52,062 nt of DNA from Bacillota bacterium (lineage in GTDB: Bacteria; Bacillota; UBA4882; UBA8346), in NCBI GenBank assembly GCA_023400055.1, contig JAEXFN010000056.1, forward strand, positions 1 through 52,062. Reading direction: 5' to 3'. This document shows, in pieces, positions 7,134 to 15,670 of this stretch. The position numbers and the translations under genes were made by a program. The first letter of the stretch is position 1; each line of letters opens with the position of its first letter. The notes under the pieces were generated by a model. The model saw only the letters and a list, made by a program, of their open reading frames with translations. It ran no database searches and had not been told where the DNA came from.

Positions 7134-8252
7134 CTAATGGCTCGGGTTGGCCGCATTGGCCTTTTCTTCTTGGTTCATGACCTGAACCAAAATTTGGGCG
7201 AAGTAATCGGCCGCTCGGTAGGCCTTCTCCAGGGTGGAGTTTTGGTCGCCGAACTCAACCAGGATGGCGTGATCGTGCAGATGTTGATTGTAACGGGCAT
7301 CGGATAAAATGATTCCGCTGCATAAACCGGGATAATACAGATTCATGGCGTCGACCAGCTTGGTCGCAAAGGCTTGGTTTTTGCGCCAATTGGGGTGGGG
7401 GAGGCCCATTTTGTCGCTCCCCACTACAATCGCGATGGTGGTGGCTTCCTGGCCGTTGATGTGGCAGGTGGCGTCGACGCCCGGCGTGGCATCGCGATGA
7501 ACGTCCAGGACGACTTTAATGGAAGGGTACTCTTTCAGGTATTTCATGACCGTAACTTGTGATCGCAGATAGGAATCCCGAAACGGAAAAGTATCGTGGA
7601 TGTCTTCGTTATGTACAGTTTTAATACCGTACTTTTCTTCCAAGATTTTTTGCAGATACGAACCGACTTTCACAATGTCCCCCTTTTGATTGGGGGTATG
7701 GTCTTTGCCGCTCTCGGGAATATACGACTCCGTCGTATGGGTATGGTAAATGAAAACTACCGGATCGGCGCTTAACGCTGGTGGAAATTCTTTGGCCGGC
7801 GGTGCGCTATCCGGTGGAGTCAACGGCTGCTGCTGAATAATGCGCATCGGCGGCAAGGGTCTCGGCTTTAGCAGCGCCAGCAACGGCAGCTGGGCCTTGA
7901 GTATCTCCATGGGAGAGGCGTTTTTGATGTTAACAGCTAAGCGCCAATAAATTTCCGACCAATTGAATTGCAAGAGGGTAAAGGGATCATCTTCACCCGC
8001 CGAACGGTCTAAGGCCGGTAGGCTTTTGCGCAGGATAAAACGGCTGGTCTGGGTATCCAAACGGATCGGCTGCCCCTGCCACCGCGCGATGAGTTGCGAT
8101 GATGAGCCGCCATGGAAGGGGCTCGAATTGATAGCCAGTACCGCCAGGGCGCTCAGGGACATTAGCAGCAGGCCCAGGGTTCCGAAGAGAAACCATTGGG
8201 GGATCCTCGGCCGTTTCGTTTTGTCGATTTGCTCTTGATCAGGCAAGTCCAT
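7134..8252 (-). CDS. spoIIP: Stage II sporulation protein P
   Basis: SpoIIP is the amidase/endopeptidase that, with SpoIID and SpoIIM, thins septal peptidoglycan so the mother cell can engulf the forespore. The 372-aa protein has a basic cytoplasmic N-terminus, one membrane segment (about residues 20-45) and a C-terminal catalytic domain with VFIYHTHTTESY (metal-binding His), VVLDVHRDAT and LVEFGDQNSTLEKAYRAADY. The ATG at 8252 has AAGGAAAGG just upstream; a frame extension to 8282 is less likely. This gene is the best evidence in the window for an endospore-forming lineage. Confidence 0.93.
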   Translation of the reverse strand: MDLPDQEQIDKTKRPRIPQWFLFGTLGLLLMSLSALAVLAINSSPFHGGSSSQLIARWQGQPIRLDTQTSRFILRKSLPALDRSAGEDDPFTLLQFNWSEIYWRLAVNIKNASPMEILKAQLPLLALLKPRPLPPMRIIQQQPLTPPDSAPPAKEFPPALSADPVVFIYHTHTTESYIPESGKDHTPNQKGDIVKVGSYLQKILEEKYGIKTVHNEDIHDTFPFRDSYLRSQVTVMKYLKEYPSIKVVLDVHRDATPGVDATCHINGQEATTIAIVVGSDKMGLPHPNWRKNQAFATKLVDAMNLYYPGLCSGIILSDARYNQHLHDHAILVEFGDQNSTLEKAYRAADYFAQILVQVMNQEEKANAANPSH

Positions 8253-8392
8253 CCACCTTTCCTTCACGATCCTATGCAGCAAACTTCGGTTTTAGACCAA
8301 GCTGGAGTCGCGGGCTTTATTTGACGTTTTTTTGGCAATCAGGGAAAGATAAAAGACGGTGTTAAAATTCATAGATGTTTTGTGGGAATTGG

Positions 8393-8422
8393 TTGACTTA
8401 TGACGAAAGAAGAGCGTAAAAT
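8393..8422 (+). promoter_or_regulatory. Possible promoter upstream of the hydrogenase operon
   Basis: TTGACT (8393-8398) and TAAAAT (8417-8422) are 18 bp apart and point to the hydrogenase operon, 390 bp downstream. It is moderate in quality. The 8253-8811 gap has no credible gene; a short open frame on the minus strand in it has no coding character. Confidence 0.35.
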
Positions 8423-8672
8423 ATAGCTGGTTGTGAAAAGCCACTAATTTCATAACTTTGTATGGATTCGAGACAATCTCGGCTCCGCCATTCCATTTTT
8501 TTAGCCGGTCATTTTGACCGTTATCCATAGAAGGAGATGGACCAAATATGGACATCTTTTCCTGTCGCTAAGGGGGAAGCATGGGGAAAGAAGTAACGTT
8601 CATCTTGCAAGTCGGGTCGTCCATGTTAGCGCGTTTTAGCAAAAAAGTTTCAAGCTTTTTTATTGCAACTGA

Positions 8673-8686
8673 TTCAATCGATTGAA
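8673..8686. promoter_or_regulatory. Perfect palindrome in the hydrogenase leader
   Basis: TTCAATCGATTGAA is a perfect 14-bp palindrome 126 bp before the first hydrogenase gene. It does not match the usual Rex consensus. It may bind an unidentified regulator. Confidence 0.4.
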
Positions 8687-8736
8687 AAGAATAAAAGCTG
8701 ATATGGATCGACGCAGCGAAGAATTTTTAAGAAGGA

Positions 8737-8782
8737 ATATATGTCGGGGGGGATTTCGTTTGCAAAATTTCGCGACATATAT
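8737..8782 (+). promoter_or_regulatory. 10-bp inverted repeat before the hydrogenase operon
   Basis: ATATATGTCG (8737-8746) and CGACATATAT (8773-8782) are perfect inverted copies 26 bp apart, ending 29 bp before the first start codon. They could be a two-site operator or form a leader hairpin over the translation start region. Confidence 0.45.
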
Positions 8783-8811
8783 CGACAAAATTCGGCAAGT
8801 GAGGAAAGAGA

Positions 8812-10233
8812 ATGAGAAACATGATGTTGCTCGCGATCTTGCTACCGATTGTCGGCGCTTTTACATTGCCAATAATCGGCAGAATATCGCCAAAATTCAG
8901 GAATTGTTTAGCTTTTTTGCTGGTGACGGCCTCGTTTATCGCTTCGGCAGCACTGGCGGGTTCGGTTTTGGCCAATCATACCGTTCATCTGTTCATTCCG
9001 CTGGTATTAGGGTTTGACATTAATTTGACCGCCGACGCGCTGGGAGTGTTCATGGCGCTTTCCGCTTCTTTCGTGGCGATCTTTATCGTGCTGTACTCTT
9101 TTGGATATATTAAACACCAAGAAAATCAGAATGAATATTACTTAATGGTTGTTTTGTTTATCGGGGCCATGATGGGTCTGGTTTACTCGCAAAACCTGAT
9201 CTTCATCTATCTCTTCTGGGAGATTTCCGCCATTTGCTGCTGGCGTTTGATCGGATTCTTCCGCGAGCGCGAAGTGGTGCTGCGGGCCGACAAAGCTTTC
9301 CTGATCACGGTCTTCGGCGCATTGGCCATGCTTTTGGGTTTTGTAATCCTTTACAACGATTTTGGCACTTTCAATCTGCAGCAGATGCATGGCAAGACTG
9401 CCTCGGATTTGGCGGTTTTATTGATTATGTGCGGGATCTTCTCCAAATCGGCGACCCTGCCGTTCCACAGCTGGCTGCCGGATGCCGGCGTGGCGCCATC
9501 TCCGGTTACAGCATTGCTTCATGCAGCGGTATTGGTTAAGATCGGGGTTTTTGTCTTTGCCCGGATTTTTGTGAGTACTTTGGGACTGGGCTCGGTCTGG
9601 CACCATGTCCTGCCGGTGGTCATTGCTATCAGCGCTATCGTCAGTGGCGGTGCGGCTTTGATGGAAAACGACATCAAACGGGTAGTCGCTTATTCCACTG
9701 TCAGCCAGCTAGCCTTCATCTTTTTAGGATTTTTCATGAATAATCCTTTGGCTATTACCGGGGGTTTGTTCTTCATTTTCGCACACGCTTTGGCCAAAGG
9801 CGGCTTGTTCCTTTGCGCCGGGATCGTCGAACATACGGTTCATACGAAGGACATCCGCAAAATGGGCGGCTTGGCCAAGACCATGCCCGTTACCGCTGGT
9901 GCGTTTGCCTTATGCTCCTTGTCCGTGATGGGCATTCCGCCTTTTGGCGGCTTCTTTGCCAAATACATGATCATCAGTGGAGCGGTTCAGAACGGTCATC
10001 CTTGGCTGGCGGCGGTTTTCATGTTGGGTTCGTTGCTGACCATCCTCTATCTGTTCCGGGTTTTTGCCATTGTTTTCATGGGGGATTCGAAGCAGGAATC
10101 GCATCGTGAAGGTACGACCATTATGATCGTTACCGTCAGTATTTTGGCGGTCCTCTCATTGCTCAGCGGATTGTTGATCCATTACCCGAGTCAATTTATA
10201 CAACTTGCCGTACGGCAAATGATAGGGAGTTAA
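8812..10233 (+). CDS. Group 4 hydrogenase: antiporter-like membrane subunit (NuoM/N type) 1
   Basis: The 473-aa polytopic protein belongs to the proton-conducting complex I/Mrp antiporter family. It has about 14 membrane segments and the family core KSATLPFHSWLPDAGVAPSP...LLHAAVLVKIGV with the expected membrane lysines. In such complexes this subunit moves H+ or Na+ driven by the electron-transfer arm. It is the first of twelve genes. An AGGAAAG site precedes the ATG. Whether the ion is H+ or Na+ cannot be decided from sequence. Confidence 0.88.
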   Translation: MRNMMLLAILLPIVGAFTLPIIGRISPKFRNCLAFLLVTASFIASAALAGSVLANHTVHLFIPLVLGFDINLTADALGVFMALSASFVAIFIVLYSFGYIKHQENQNEYYLMVVLFIGAMMGLVYSQNLIFIYLFWEISAICCWRLIGFFREREVVLRADKAFLITVFGALAMLLGFVILYNDFGTFNLQQMHGKTASDLAVLLIMCGIFSKSATLPFHSWLPDAGVAPSPVTALLHAAVLVKIGVFVFARIFVSTLGLGSVWHHVLPVVIAISAIVSGGAALMENDIKRVVAYSTVSQLAFIFLGFFMNNPLAITGGLFFIFAHALAKGGLFLCAGIVEHTVHTKDIRKMGGLAKTMPVTAGAFALCSLSVMGIPPFGGFFAKYMIISGAVQNGHPWLAAVFMLGSLLTILYLFRVFAIVFMGDSKQESHREGTTIMIVTVSILAVLSLLSGLLIHYPSQFIQLAVRQMIGS

Positions 10234-10236
10234 GCC

Positions 10237-12075
10237 ATGGACCAGATATTACTATTCATGATTCTGATTCCGGCGGTCGTTGGCCTGATTTTGCTGGCGA
10301 TTCCATCCCGGATGAAGCATTTGCAGGCGGTTCTTTCGATTCTGACCGCGGCGGTATTAGTTTATTTGCCCATGATGCTCTGGGGCAAGCAAGTCGTTCT
10401 CAACATTCCCTGGGTGGGATTTGGGATCGATTTTCAGTTGCGTTGGTATACTTTCAGTCAATTCATGGCCGTGGCGATCGCCGGTTTTGCGTTGCTAATC
10501 GCGATATATTCGCCAAAATATATGGCCGATCGCGCTAGGAACAACCAGTTCTATGGCTTCATGTTCATCTCGGAAGCGATGGCCTTGGGGTCGGTGCTGG
10601 CCAATAACCTGGTACTATTGATTTTCTTCTGGGAAGCGCTATTGATCGTGCTTTATGCGTTGATTAATCTCGGTCACGAACGGGCCTACCGGACGGGTAT
10701 AAAAACCTTTGTGATCGTCGGTTTCTCCGATCTCTGCTTAATGCTGGGTGTGATGATCATCGGACACCAGGCGGGAACGCTGGTGATGAGCGATATCCAT
10801 CTGACCACCGTCGGCATTAACGGGACCGCTTTTATTCTTCTGCTCATCGGAGCACTCGGGAAGGCCGGCGCGATGCCTTTTCACAGCTGGATTCCGGATG
10901 CCGCGGTCGACGCGCCATTGCCGTTTGTAGCGATGATCCCTTCGGCAGTCGAAAAATTGCTGGGAATCTATTTGGTAGTTCGGGTGACTCTCGATTTCTT
11001 CACGCCGGATCCGGCCATGCGCTTGGTAGTGATGACCATAGGAGCACTCACCATCGTATGCGCCGATATGATGGCTTTGGTTCAAAACGATTATAAACGC
11101 CTCTTGGCCTACAGTGCCATCGGTCAGGTCGGTTACATGGTGTTGGGTATTGGGACCGGTGTGCCGGCCGGAGTGGTCGGCGGCCTCTTTCATCTGATTA
11201 ATCATGCGATGTATAAGTCGGACCTCTTTTTAACCGCCGGCGCGGTGGAACGCCAGACTGGAACCAGTGATTTGCGGAAACTGGGCGGCTTGGGCCGAAA
11301 AATGCCCTGGACCTTCCTCTGCTTTATTGTGGCCGGGGCTTCCTTGAGCGGAATCCCGCCTTTCAGCGGATTTGTCTCCAAGGAATTAATTTTCGAAGGA
11401 ACGCTCGAGACTGGCTATCCGATCTTTTTTGCCGCAGCGGTGGCCGGCGCCTTCATTACATTAGCGGCCACTTTAAAATTAGCGCATGCCGTATTCCTGG
11501 GTAAGCCTACGGCGCAAACGGAAAAGGCGACTGAAGCACCAGGCTCCATGTTATTGCCGATAGCGGTTCTGACAGTGGGTTGCGTCTTTTTTGGAATCTT
11601 CAATGGTTGGCCATTGAGCGCATTGGTAAAACCATCGTTGACTGTCACCGGTCTCAAAGACTTGGCCAACGAAGTGCATTTTGCATTCAGCTTCGGCTGG
11701 CTTTTCTGGGTAACCGTCGCTATTACCATTCTGGGCTTATGCAATCACCTGCTGGGCGTGAAATTAAGCGGCCGTGGATCCGGAGCTGCCGATCACATTC
11801 GCAATTTTCCCGGCTTGGCCACAATCTATCGCTTGGCGGATGAACGGCTTCTGGATCCCTATGATCTAAGCAAGAAGGCATTCCGGCCGTTAGCGGCGGG
11901 ACTCTTTCGAATCGAACGATGGGTTGATTGGATATTTCAAACGCTTGTTCCGTCCATTGCGGCGGGAATCAGTTCGCTCCGCAGGGTTCACAACGGATTG
12001 TTCGGCAATTATCTTGCCTGGTCGGTGGCGGGTTTGGTCTTTATATTCATTTATATTACGTGGTTTATTAAATAA
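10237..12075 (+). CDS. Group 4 hydrogenase: antiporter-like membrane subunit (NuoL-like, long)
   Basis: At 612 aa this is the longest of three antiporter-like subunits and matches NuoL in length, with an extra C-terminal part (about residues 480-612) that may form the lateral helix and a terminal anchor. The core motif reads GKAGAMPFHSWIPDA, but the usual following ALIHAA segment is replaced by VAMIPSAVEKLLGIYL, a variant I associate with hydrogenase-type rather than NADH-type complexes. It starts 3 bp after the previous stop with GGGAG upstream. Confidence 0.88.
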   Translation: MDQILLFMILIPAVVGLILLAIPSRMKHLQAVLSILTAAVLVYLPMMLWGKQVVLNIPWVGFGIDFQLRWYTFSQFMAVAIAGFALLIAIYSPKYMADRARNNQFYGFMFISEAMALGSVLANNLVLLIFFWEALLIVLYALINLGHERAYRTGIKTFVIVGFSDLCLMLGVMIIGHQAGTLVMSDIHLTTVGINGTAFILLLIGALGKAGAMPFHSWIPDAAVDAPLPFVAMIPSAVEKLLGIYLVVRVTLDFFTPDPAMRLVVMTIGALTIVCADMMALVQNDYKRLLAYSAIGQVGYMVLGIGTGVPAGVVGGLFHLINHAMYKSDLFLTAGAVERQTGTSDLRKLGGLGRKMPWTFLCFIVAGASLSGIPPFSGFVSKELIFEGTLETGYPIFFAAAVAGAFITLAATLKLAHAVFLGKPTAQTEKATEAPGSMLLPIAVLTVGCVFFGIFNGWPLSALVKPSLTVTGLKDLANEVHFAFSFGWLFWVTVAITILGLCNHLLGVKLSGRGSGAADHIRNFPGLATIYRLADERLLDPYDLSKKAFRPLAAGLFRIERWVDWIFQTLVPSIAAGISSLRRVHNGLFGNYLAWSVAGLVFIFIYITWFIK

Positions 12076-12120
12076 TGACCCGCTAACTCGTAAATGATTG
12101 AGTTATAGGAGGAGACTACT

Positions 12121-13569
12121 GTGCTTCTAGCCTTTATTTTAATACCTCTGCTCGGGGCAGCGCTGATGCCGATTCTCCGCAAGTTATGGAAGCAAGGGGC
12201 AACCTTGGTCATCGGTCTCGCTACGTGTTTTTTACTGCTAAACTCCATCGCATTGATTTTTCAGCGAGCGGCTGCCCAAGCTAATGGAAAACTCCTGCAG
12301 GTTTGGTTGGATGGACACTTGGCGCTTAAAGTTGATGGTTTGTCGCTGGTGGCTTTGGTTTCAATCAGCTTAGTGGCCTTAGCGGCGACATTTTTTTCGT
12401 TTCAATATCCCTGGGATCCGGATCGCCGTCCGGGTTGTTATGCCTTGATGTTGTTGACAGTAACCGGTATGAACGGTCTGGTAATGGCTACCGATCTTTT
12501 TTCCCTGTATGTTTTTCTAGAGATCTTATCGGTGAGTGCTTTTATTTTAATCGCCAGTCAATTGGATGAATATGGGATCGAAGGTTCTTTTAAGTACATG
12601 ATGCTGTCAGCGGTTGCCACCACCATGTTGTTGGTGGGGATTGCTCTACTGTTCGCCATGACCGGCAATGTGAATTTCGCCACTTTAAAAAAGGTAGGCA
12701 CCTTATCGGGCAGTTTTGGTTTTCAAGCAGCGCTGTCAGTAATCCTGGTCGCCTTCGCTTTAAAAGCCGGAGTGATGCCTTTTCATGGCTGGTTGCCGGA
12801 TGCTTACACTTCAGCTCCGGCGCCGGTTTCGATTTTGTTGGCCGGAATCGTAACCAAAATTGCCGGGGTTTATACAATGATGCGGGTGATCATCGAGGTT
12901 TTCGGCTTCACCAAGTCGTTCAGTTCCATCCTATTGTTACTGGCGACCATCTCCATGATTATCGGCGCCTTTTTTGCGCTGGGACAAAAGGACTTCAAAC
13001 GGATGCTGGCTTTCTCCAGCATCAGTCAGATTGGCTATATCATGGCCGGGTTCGCCATTGGAACTCCGCTGGGGTTAATCGGGGCGGTGTTTCATTTCTT
13101 TAACCATGCGGTCTTTAAATCGCTGCTCTTTGTGAATGCCGGCGCGGTGGAACAGGCCACCGGAACCCGGAATTTTGATAAATTGGGCGGCTTAGCGAAA
13201 CAAATGCCGGTAACCGGGGTGACTTCAGTGATCGGTATGCTATCCGCGGCGGGAATTCCACCTTTGGGCGGATTCTGGAGTAAACTGGTCATCATCATTG
13301 CCTTGTGGAAGGCCGGTTTCACGGTGTATGCCTTGCTGGCGGTATTCGCCAGTGTGATAACGCTGGCCTATTTGTTGAGCCTGCAACGGTCGGTCTTTTT
13401 TGGCAAGCTGAAAGAAGGTCTGGAAGAAGTGAAGGAAGTGGGACCATCAGCTTACTGGCCCGCTATCATGCTCGCAGCCGTCGCAATTGCGACCGGAATC
13501 TGCTATCCACTGTTTTTTGATCATTTGATCCTCCCGGCCAAATCGGTTTTGGGTTTGCTCGTTAAGTAA
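12121..13569 (+). CDS. Group 4 hydrogenase: antiporter-like membrane subunit (NuoN/MrpD type) 2
   Basis: The 482-aa polytopic protein is the third antiporter-like subunit, with KAGVMPFHGWLPDAYTSAPAPVSILLAGIVTKIAGVY as its core (the standard family motif) and about 14 membrane segments. Three different antiporter modules match the L, M and N set of complex I. Translation starts at GTG 12121 behind AGGAGGAG. It lies within the operon with a 45-bp upstream gap. Confidence 0.88.
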   Translation: MLLAFILIPLLGAALMPILRKLWKQGATLVIGLATCFLLLNSIALIFQRAAAQANGKLLQVWLDGHLALKVDGLSLVALVSISLVALAATFFSFQYPWDPDRRPGCYALMLLTVTGMNGLVMATDLFSLYVFLEILSVSAFILIASQLDEYGIEGSFKYMMLSAVATTMLLVGIALLFAMTGNVNFATLKKVGTLSGSFGFQAALSVILVAFALKAGVMPFHGWLPDAYTSAPAPVSILLAGIVTKIAGVYTMMRVIIEVFGFTKSFSSILLLLATISMIIGAFFALGQKDFKRMLAFSSISQIGYIMAGFAIGTPLGLIGAVFHFFNHAVFKSLLFVNAGAVEQATGTRNFDKLGGLAKQMPVTGVTSVIGMLSAAGIPPLGGFWSKLVIIIALWKAGFTVYALLAVFASVITLAYLLSLQRSVFFGKLKEGLEEVKEVGPSAYWPAIMLAAVAIATGICYPLFFDHLILPAKSVLGLLVK

Positions 13570-13587
13570 AGTAATGGAGGTGTGAAA

Positions 13588-14088
13588 ATGGGAACCCATC
13601 TATTTATTTTGATAGGATTATTTTTGATCCCGGCTCTGCTAGCGGTCTTTAGCTTCGACCTTTTGCGGGCGGCCATTGCTTTGCTTTTTTGCAGCGTCGG
13701 GTTGACTTTATTGCTATTTCATTTGGGCGCGCCGTTGGCGGCGGTGTTTGAATTATCGGTTTGCGCCGGGTTGATTACGGTGTTGTTTATCAATGCGATC
13801 AGCCTTAACCGGGTTGTATCTCAAGAAGAGCATGACGCACGAAAGAAGGATCATTATCGGCGTTTTGCTTGGCTTCCTGTAGTACTGCTGGTAGTCGCGA
13901 TTGTGCTCTGGGTCAACCAGGCGCATTGGAATGCCGGAATTCTCTTGGCCCATGTCAAAGAGAGCCGAACTGTGGGAGAGATGCTCTGGAATATACGCGG
14001 CCTTGACTTAATCGGGCAGATCGCCATTATACTGGTGGGAGTCTACGGTGTGGTAGTCTTGTTTAAGAGAGGTAAGAGCAATGGTTAA
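13588..14088 (+). CDS. Group 4 hydrogenase: NuoJ-like membrane subunit
   Basis: The 166-aa protein has about five hydrophobic segments and sits directly before the NuoK-like gene, the standard J-K order of complex I. The middle segment ELSVCAGLITVLFINAISL corresponds to the NuoJ TM3 region. The ATG at 13588 is placed by a GGAGG site 7 bp upstream. Its end overlaps the NuoK-like start by 8 bp. Confidence 0.8.
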   Translation: MGTHLFILIGLFLIPALLAVFSFDLLRAAIALLFCSVGLTLLLFHLGAPLAAVFELSVCAGLITVLFINAISLNRVVSQEEHDARKKDHYRRFAWLPVVLLVVAIVLWVNQAHWNAGILLAHVKESRTVGEMLWNIRGLDLIGQIAIILVGVYGVVVLFKRGKSNG

Positions 14089-14389
14089 TTATTTCGCGAT
14101 CGATTGGGCTTTTGTCGTATTGCTGTTAGTAATCGGTATTTATGCGTTAATTATCGCCAAGAGCATGCTCCGGATGTTGATCGGCTTTGAAATTATGGGT
14201 AAGGCCGTTACTTTGGCTATTGTCACCTCCGGATCAGCGAATGGCAATATCATACTCGGCCAGAGCCTGGCAATTACAGTGATCGTAGTGGAAGTCGTTT
14301 TTATCGCAATCGCTTTGGCCCTGGTAATGCTGGCTCATCGCCGGACCCACTCATTGAATATCCGCAAACTGACCAAATTGAAAGGGTGA
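14081..14389 (+). CDS. Group 4 hydrogenase: NuoK/MnhC-like membrane subunit
   Basis: This 102-aa protein has three membrane segments and the acidic residues expected of NuoK/MrpC proteins (Glu in LIGFEIMGKAV and VVEVVFIAIALALV). NuoK-type glutamates form part of the proton path. It overlaps NuoJ upstream and is followed closely by the NuoA-like gene, whose ribosome binding site lies in its last codons. Confidence 0.88.
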   Translation: MVNYFAIDWAFVVLLLVIGIYALIIAKSMLRMLIGFEIMGKAVTLAIVTSGSANGNIILGQSLAITVIVVEVVFIAIALALVMLAHRRTHSLNIRKLTKLKG

Positions 14390-14394
14390 ACCCA

Positions 14395-14724
14395 ATGAAT
14401 GCTGCACAGATCATACTGCTTCCTCCGGTAGCTTTTGTCATCTTTTTGCTGGTCGGACTGGTGTTGATGTTTCTCGGCTCAAAGATGGCGGCCCAGGGTA
14501 AATCATACAGCGGTAAGAAAGCTCCTTACGCTTGCGGTGAGGACGTTCCCGCTGCCAAGGTACAACCGGATTACGGCAGTTTCTTTCCCTTTGCGCTGTT
14601 CTTTACCATCATTCACGTAACGGCTTTGATTATTGCCACGATTCCGGCGGGAAGCATTGCCTTAATGGGTATATTATATATGCTTGGTGTAGCTTTATCC
14701 TTATATACGCTGATGGTGAGGTGA
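14395..14724 (+). CDS. Group 4 hydrogenase: NuoA-like membrane subunit
   Basis: The 109-aa protein has three membrane segments and the NuoA loop motif APYACGEDV (YxCGE) between the first and second. The following YGSFFPFALFFTIIHV matches the NuoA second helix. The start at ATG 14395 follows AAAGGG; a GTG at 14386 is possible. A NuoA homologue is usual in complex I but absent from small Ech-type hydrogenases, so the complex is of the large kind. Confidence 0.82.
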   Translation: MNAAQIILLPPVAFVIFLLVGLVLMFLGSKMAAQGKSYSGKKAPYACGEDVPAAKVQPDYGSFFPFALFFTIIHVTALIIATIPAGSIALMGILYMLGVALSLYTLMVR

Positions 14725-14732
14725 GTAATAAA

Positions 14733-15203
14733 ATGTTAGATAAAATAGTCCGTTGGGCCCGGGTAAAGTCGCCATGGGTGCTACATTTTAACACCGGCGC
14801 CTGCAATGCTTGTGATATTGAGGTGCTGGCCGCTTTGACGCCCCGGTTCGATGTCGAACGGTTCGGAATTAAAAAAGAAGGGACGCCGCGTCATGCGGAC
14901 GTGATTCTCTGCTCCGGCCCGCTGACTCGTCAGACCAAGGACCGGTTAATAAGAATCTATGAGCAGATGCCGGAACCAAAATTCATTGTGGCCGTCGGTA
15001 CTTGTGCTTGTTCCGGAGGAGTATTCTCCGGTTGCTATAATGTGATGGGCGGGATCGATGCCACCGTTCCAGTGGCTGCTTATATTCCCGGTTGCCCGCC
15101 CCGCCCGGAGGCGATCATCGACGGAGTTGTCAAGCTGTTGGAAAAGATCGATAATCCGGATGATTCTGAAGAAGCTGCTGCGAAGGAGGCGATTGGCCAA
15201 TGA
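14733..15203 (+). CDS. Group 4 [NiFe]-hydrogenase small subunit (NuoB-like)
   Basis: The 156-aa protein carries the four ligands of the proximal [4Fe-4S] cluster: Cys24 and Cys27 (TGACNACDIE), Cys91 (GTCACSGG) and Cys121 (PGCPPRPE). The single-cluster small subunit is typical of group 4 hydrogenases and NuoB. It passes electrons between the ferredoxin-like subunit and the NiFe site. The ATG at 14733 follows GAGGTGA; a GTG at 14721 would overlap the upstream stop. It ends with an ATGA overlap with the NuoC-like gene. Confidence 0.92.
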   Translation: MLDKIVRWARVKSPWVLHFNTGACNACDIEVLAALTPRFDVERFGIKKEGTPRHADVILCSGPLTRQTKDRLIRIYEQMPEPKFIVAVGTCACSGGVFSGCYNVMGGIDATVPVAAYIPGCPPRPEAIIDGVVKLLEKIDNPDDSEEAAAKEAIGQ

Positions 15204-15670
15204 GTAGTGAGAAATTGACCGAGTTTTTGTCTCAAAAGTTTTCCAATGACATCAAGGATGTGACGGTCGCCAGGGAAAAACGGGTTTTTGCAGTGACCAG
15301 TCCGGAAAAACTGGTGGAGGTTTCCCAGGCGCTGAAAGATTTTGGGATGGTGAATATCGGAACTATCACCGGACTGGACAGCGGTGAGAACTTTGAAGTA
15401 ATCTACCATTTCTACGATGAAGAAGGTTTAATGTTCAACCTGAAGATTTTTACGCCGCGCACCGATCCGAAGATTCCTACGGTAACCGGTGTGTATGCCG
15501 GTGTTTCCCTTTATGAACGGGAACTGAAAGATCTTTTGGGGATTGTGGTCGAGGGCACGCCGGAGGGACGGCGTTACCCGTTGCCGGATGACTGGCCCGA
15601 GGGACAGTATCCATTGCGGAAGGACTGGAAAGGACTTCCCGAAGAAGAAGGAGTGAAGGAAAATGGCTGA
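15200..15670 (+). CDS. Group 4 hydrogenase: NuoC-like 30-kDa-type subunit
   Basis: The 156-aa protein ends with the NuoC signature: YERELKDLLGIVVEGTPEGRRYPLPDDWPEG, which is shared with complex I 30-kDa subunits and the N-terminal part of HycE. In this complex it is a separate polypeptide that packs against the large subunit. ATGA overlaps on the upstream side (with the NuoB-like gene) and an 8-bp overlap downstream show tight translational coupling. Confidence 0.9.
   Translation: MSSEKLTEFLSQKFSNDIKDVTVAREKRVFAVTSPEKLVEVSQALKDFGMVNIGTITGLDSGENFEVIYHFYDEEGLMFNLKIFTPRTDPKIPTVTGVYAGVSLYERELKDLLGIVVEGTPEGRRYPLPDDWPEGQYPLRKDWKGLPEEEGVKENG

Noticed and set aside
8292..8555. 87-codon minus ORF downstream of spoIIP's start as a gene
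   Set aside because: No ribosome binding site, no recognisable domain, low-complexity composition; it lies in the leader region.
8283..8811. Rex operator before the hydrogenase operon
   Set aside because: I looked for TTGTGA/TCACAA- and TTGTTAA/TTAACAA-type palindromes and saw only a single TTGTGAAA half-site near 8430.
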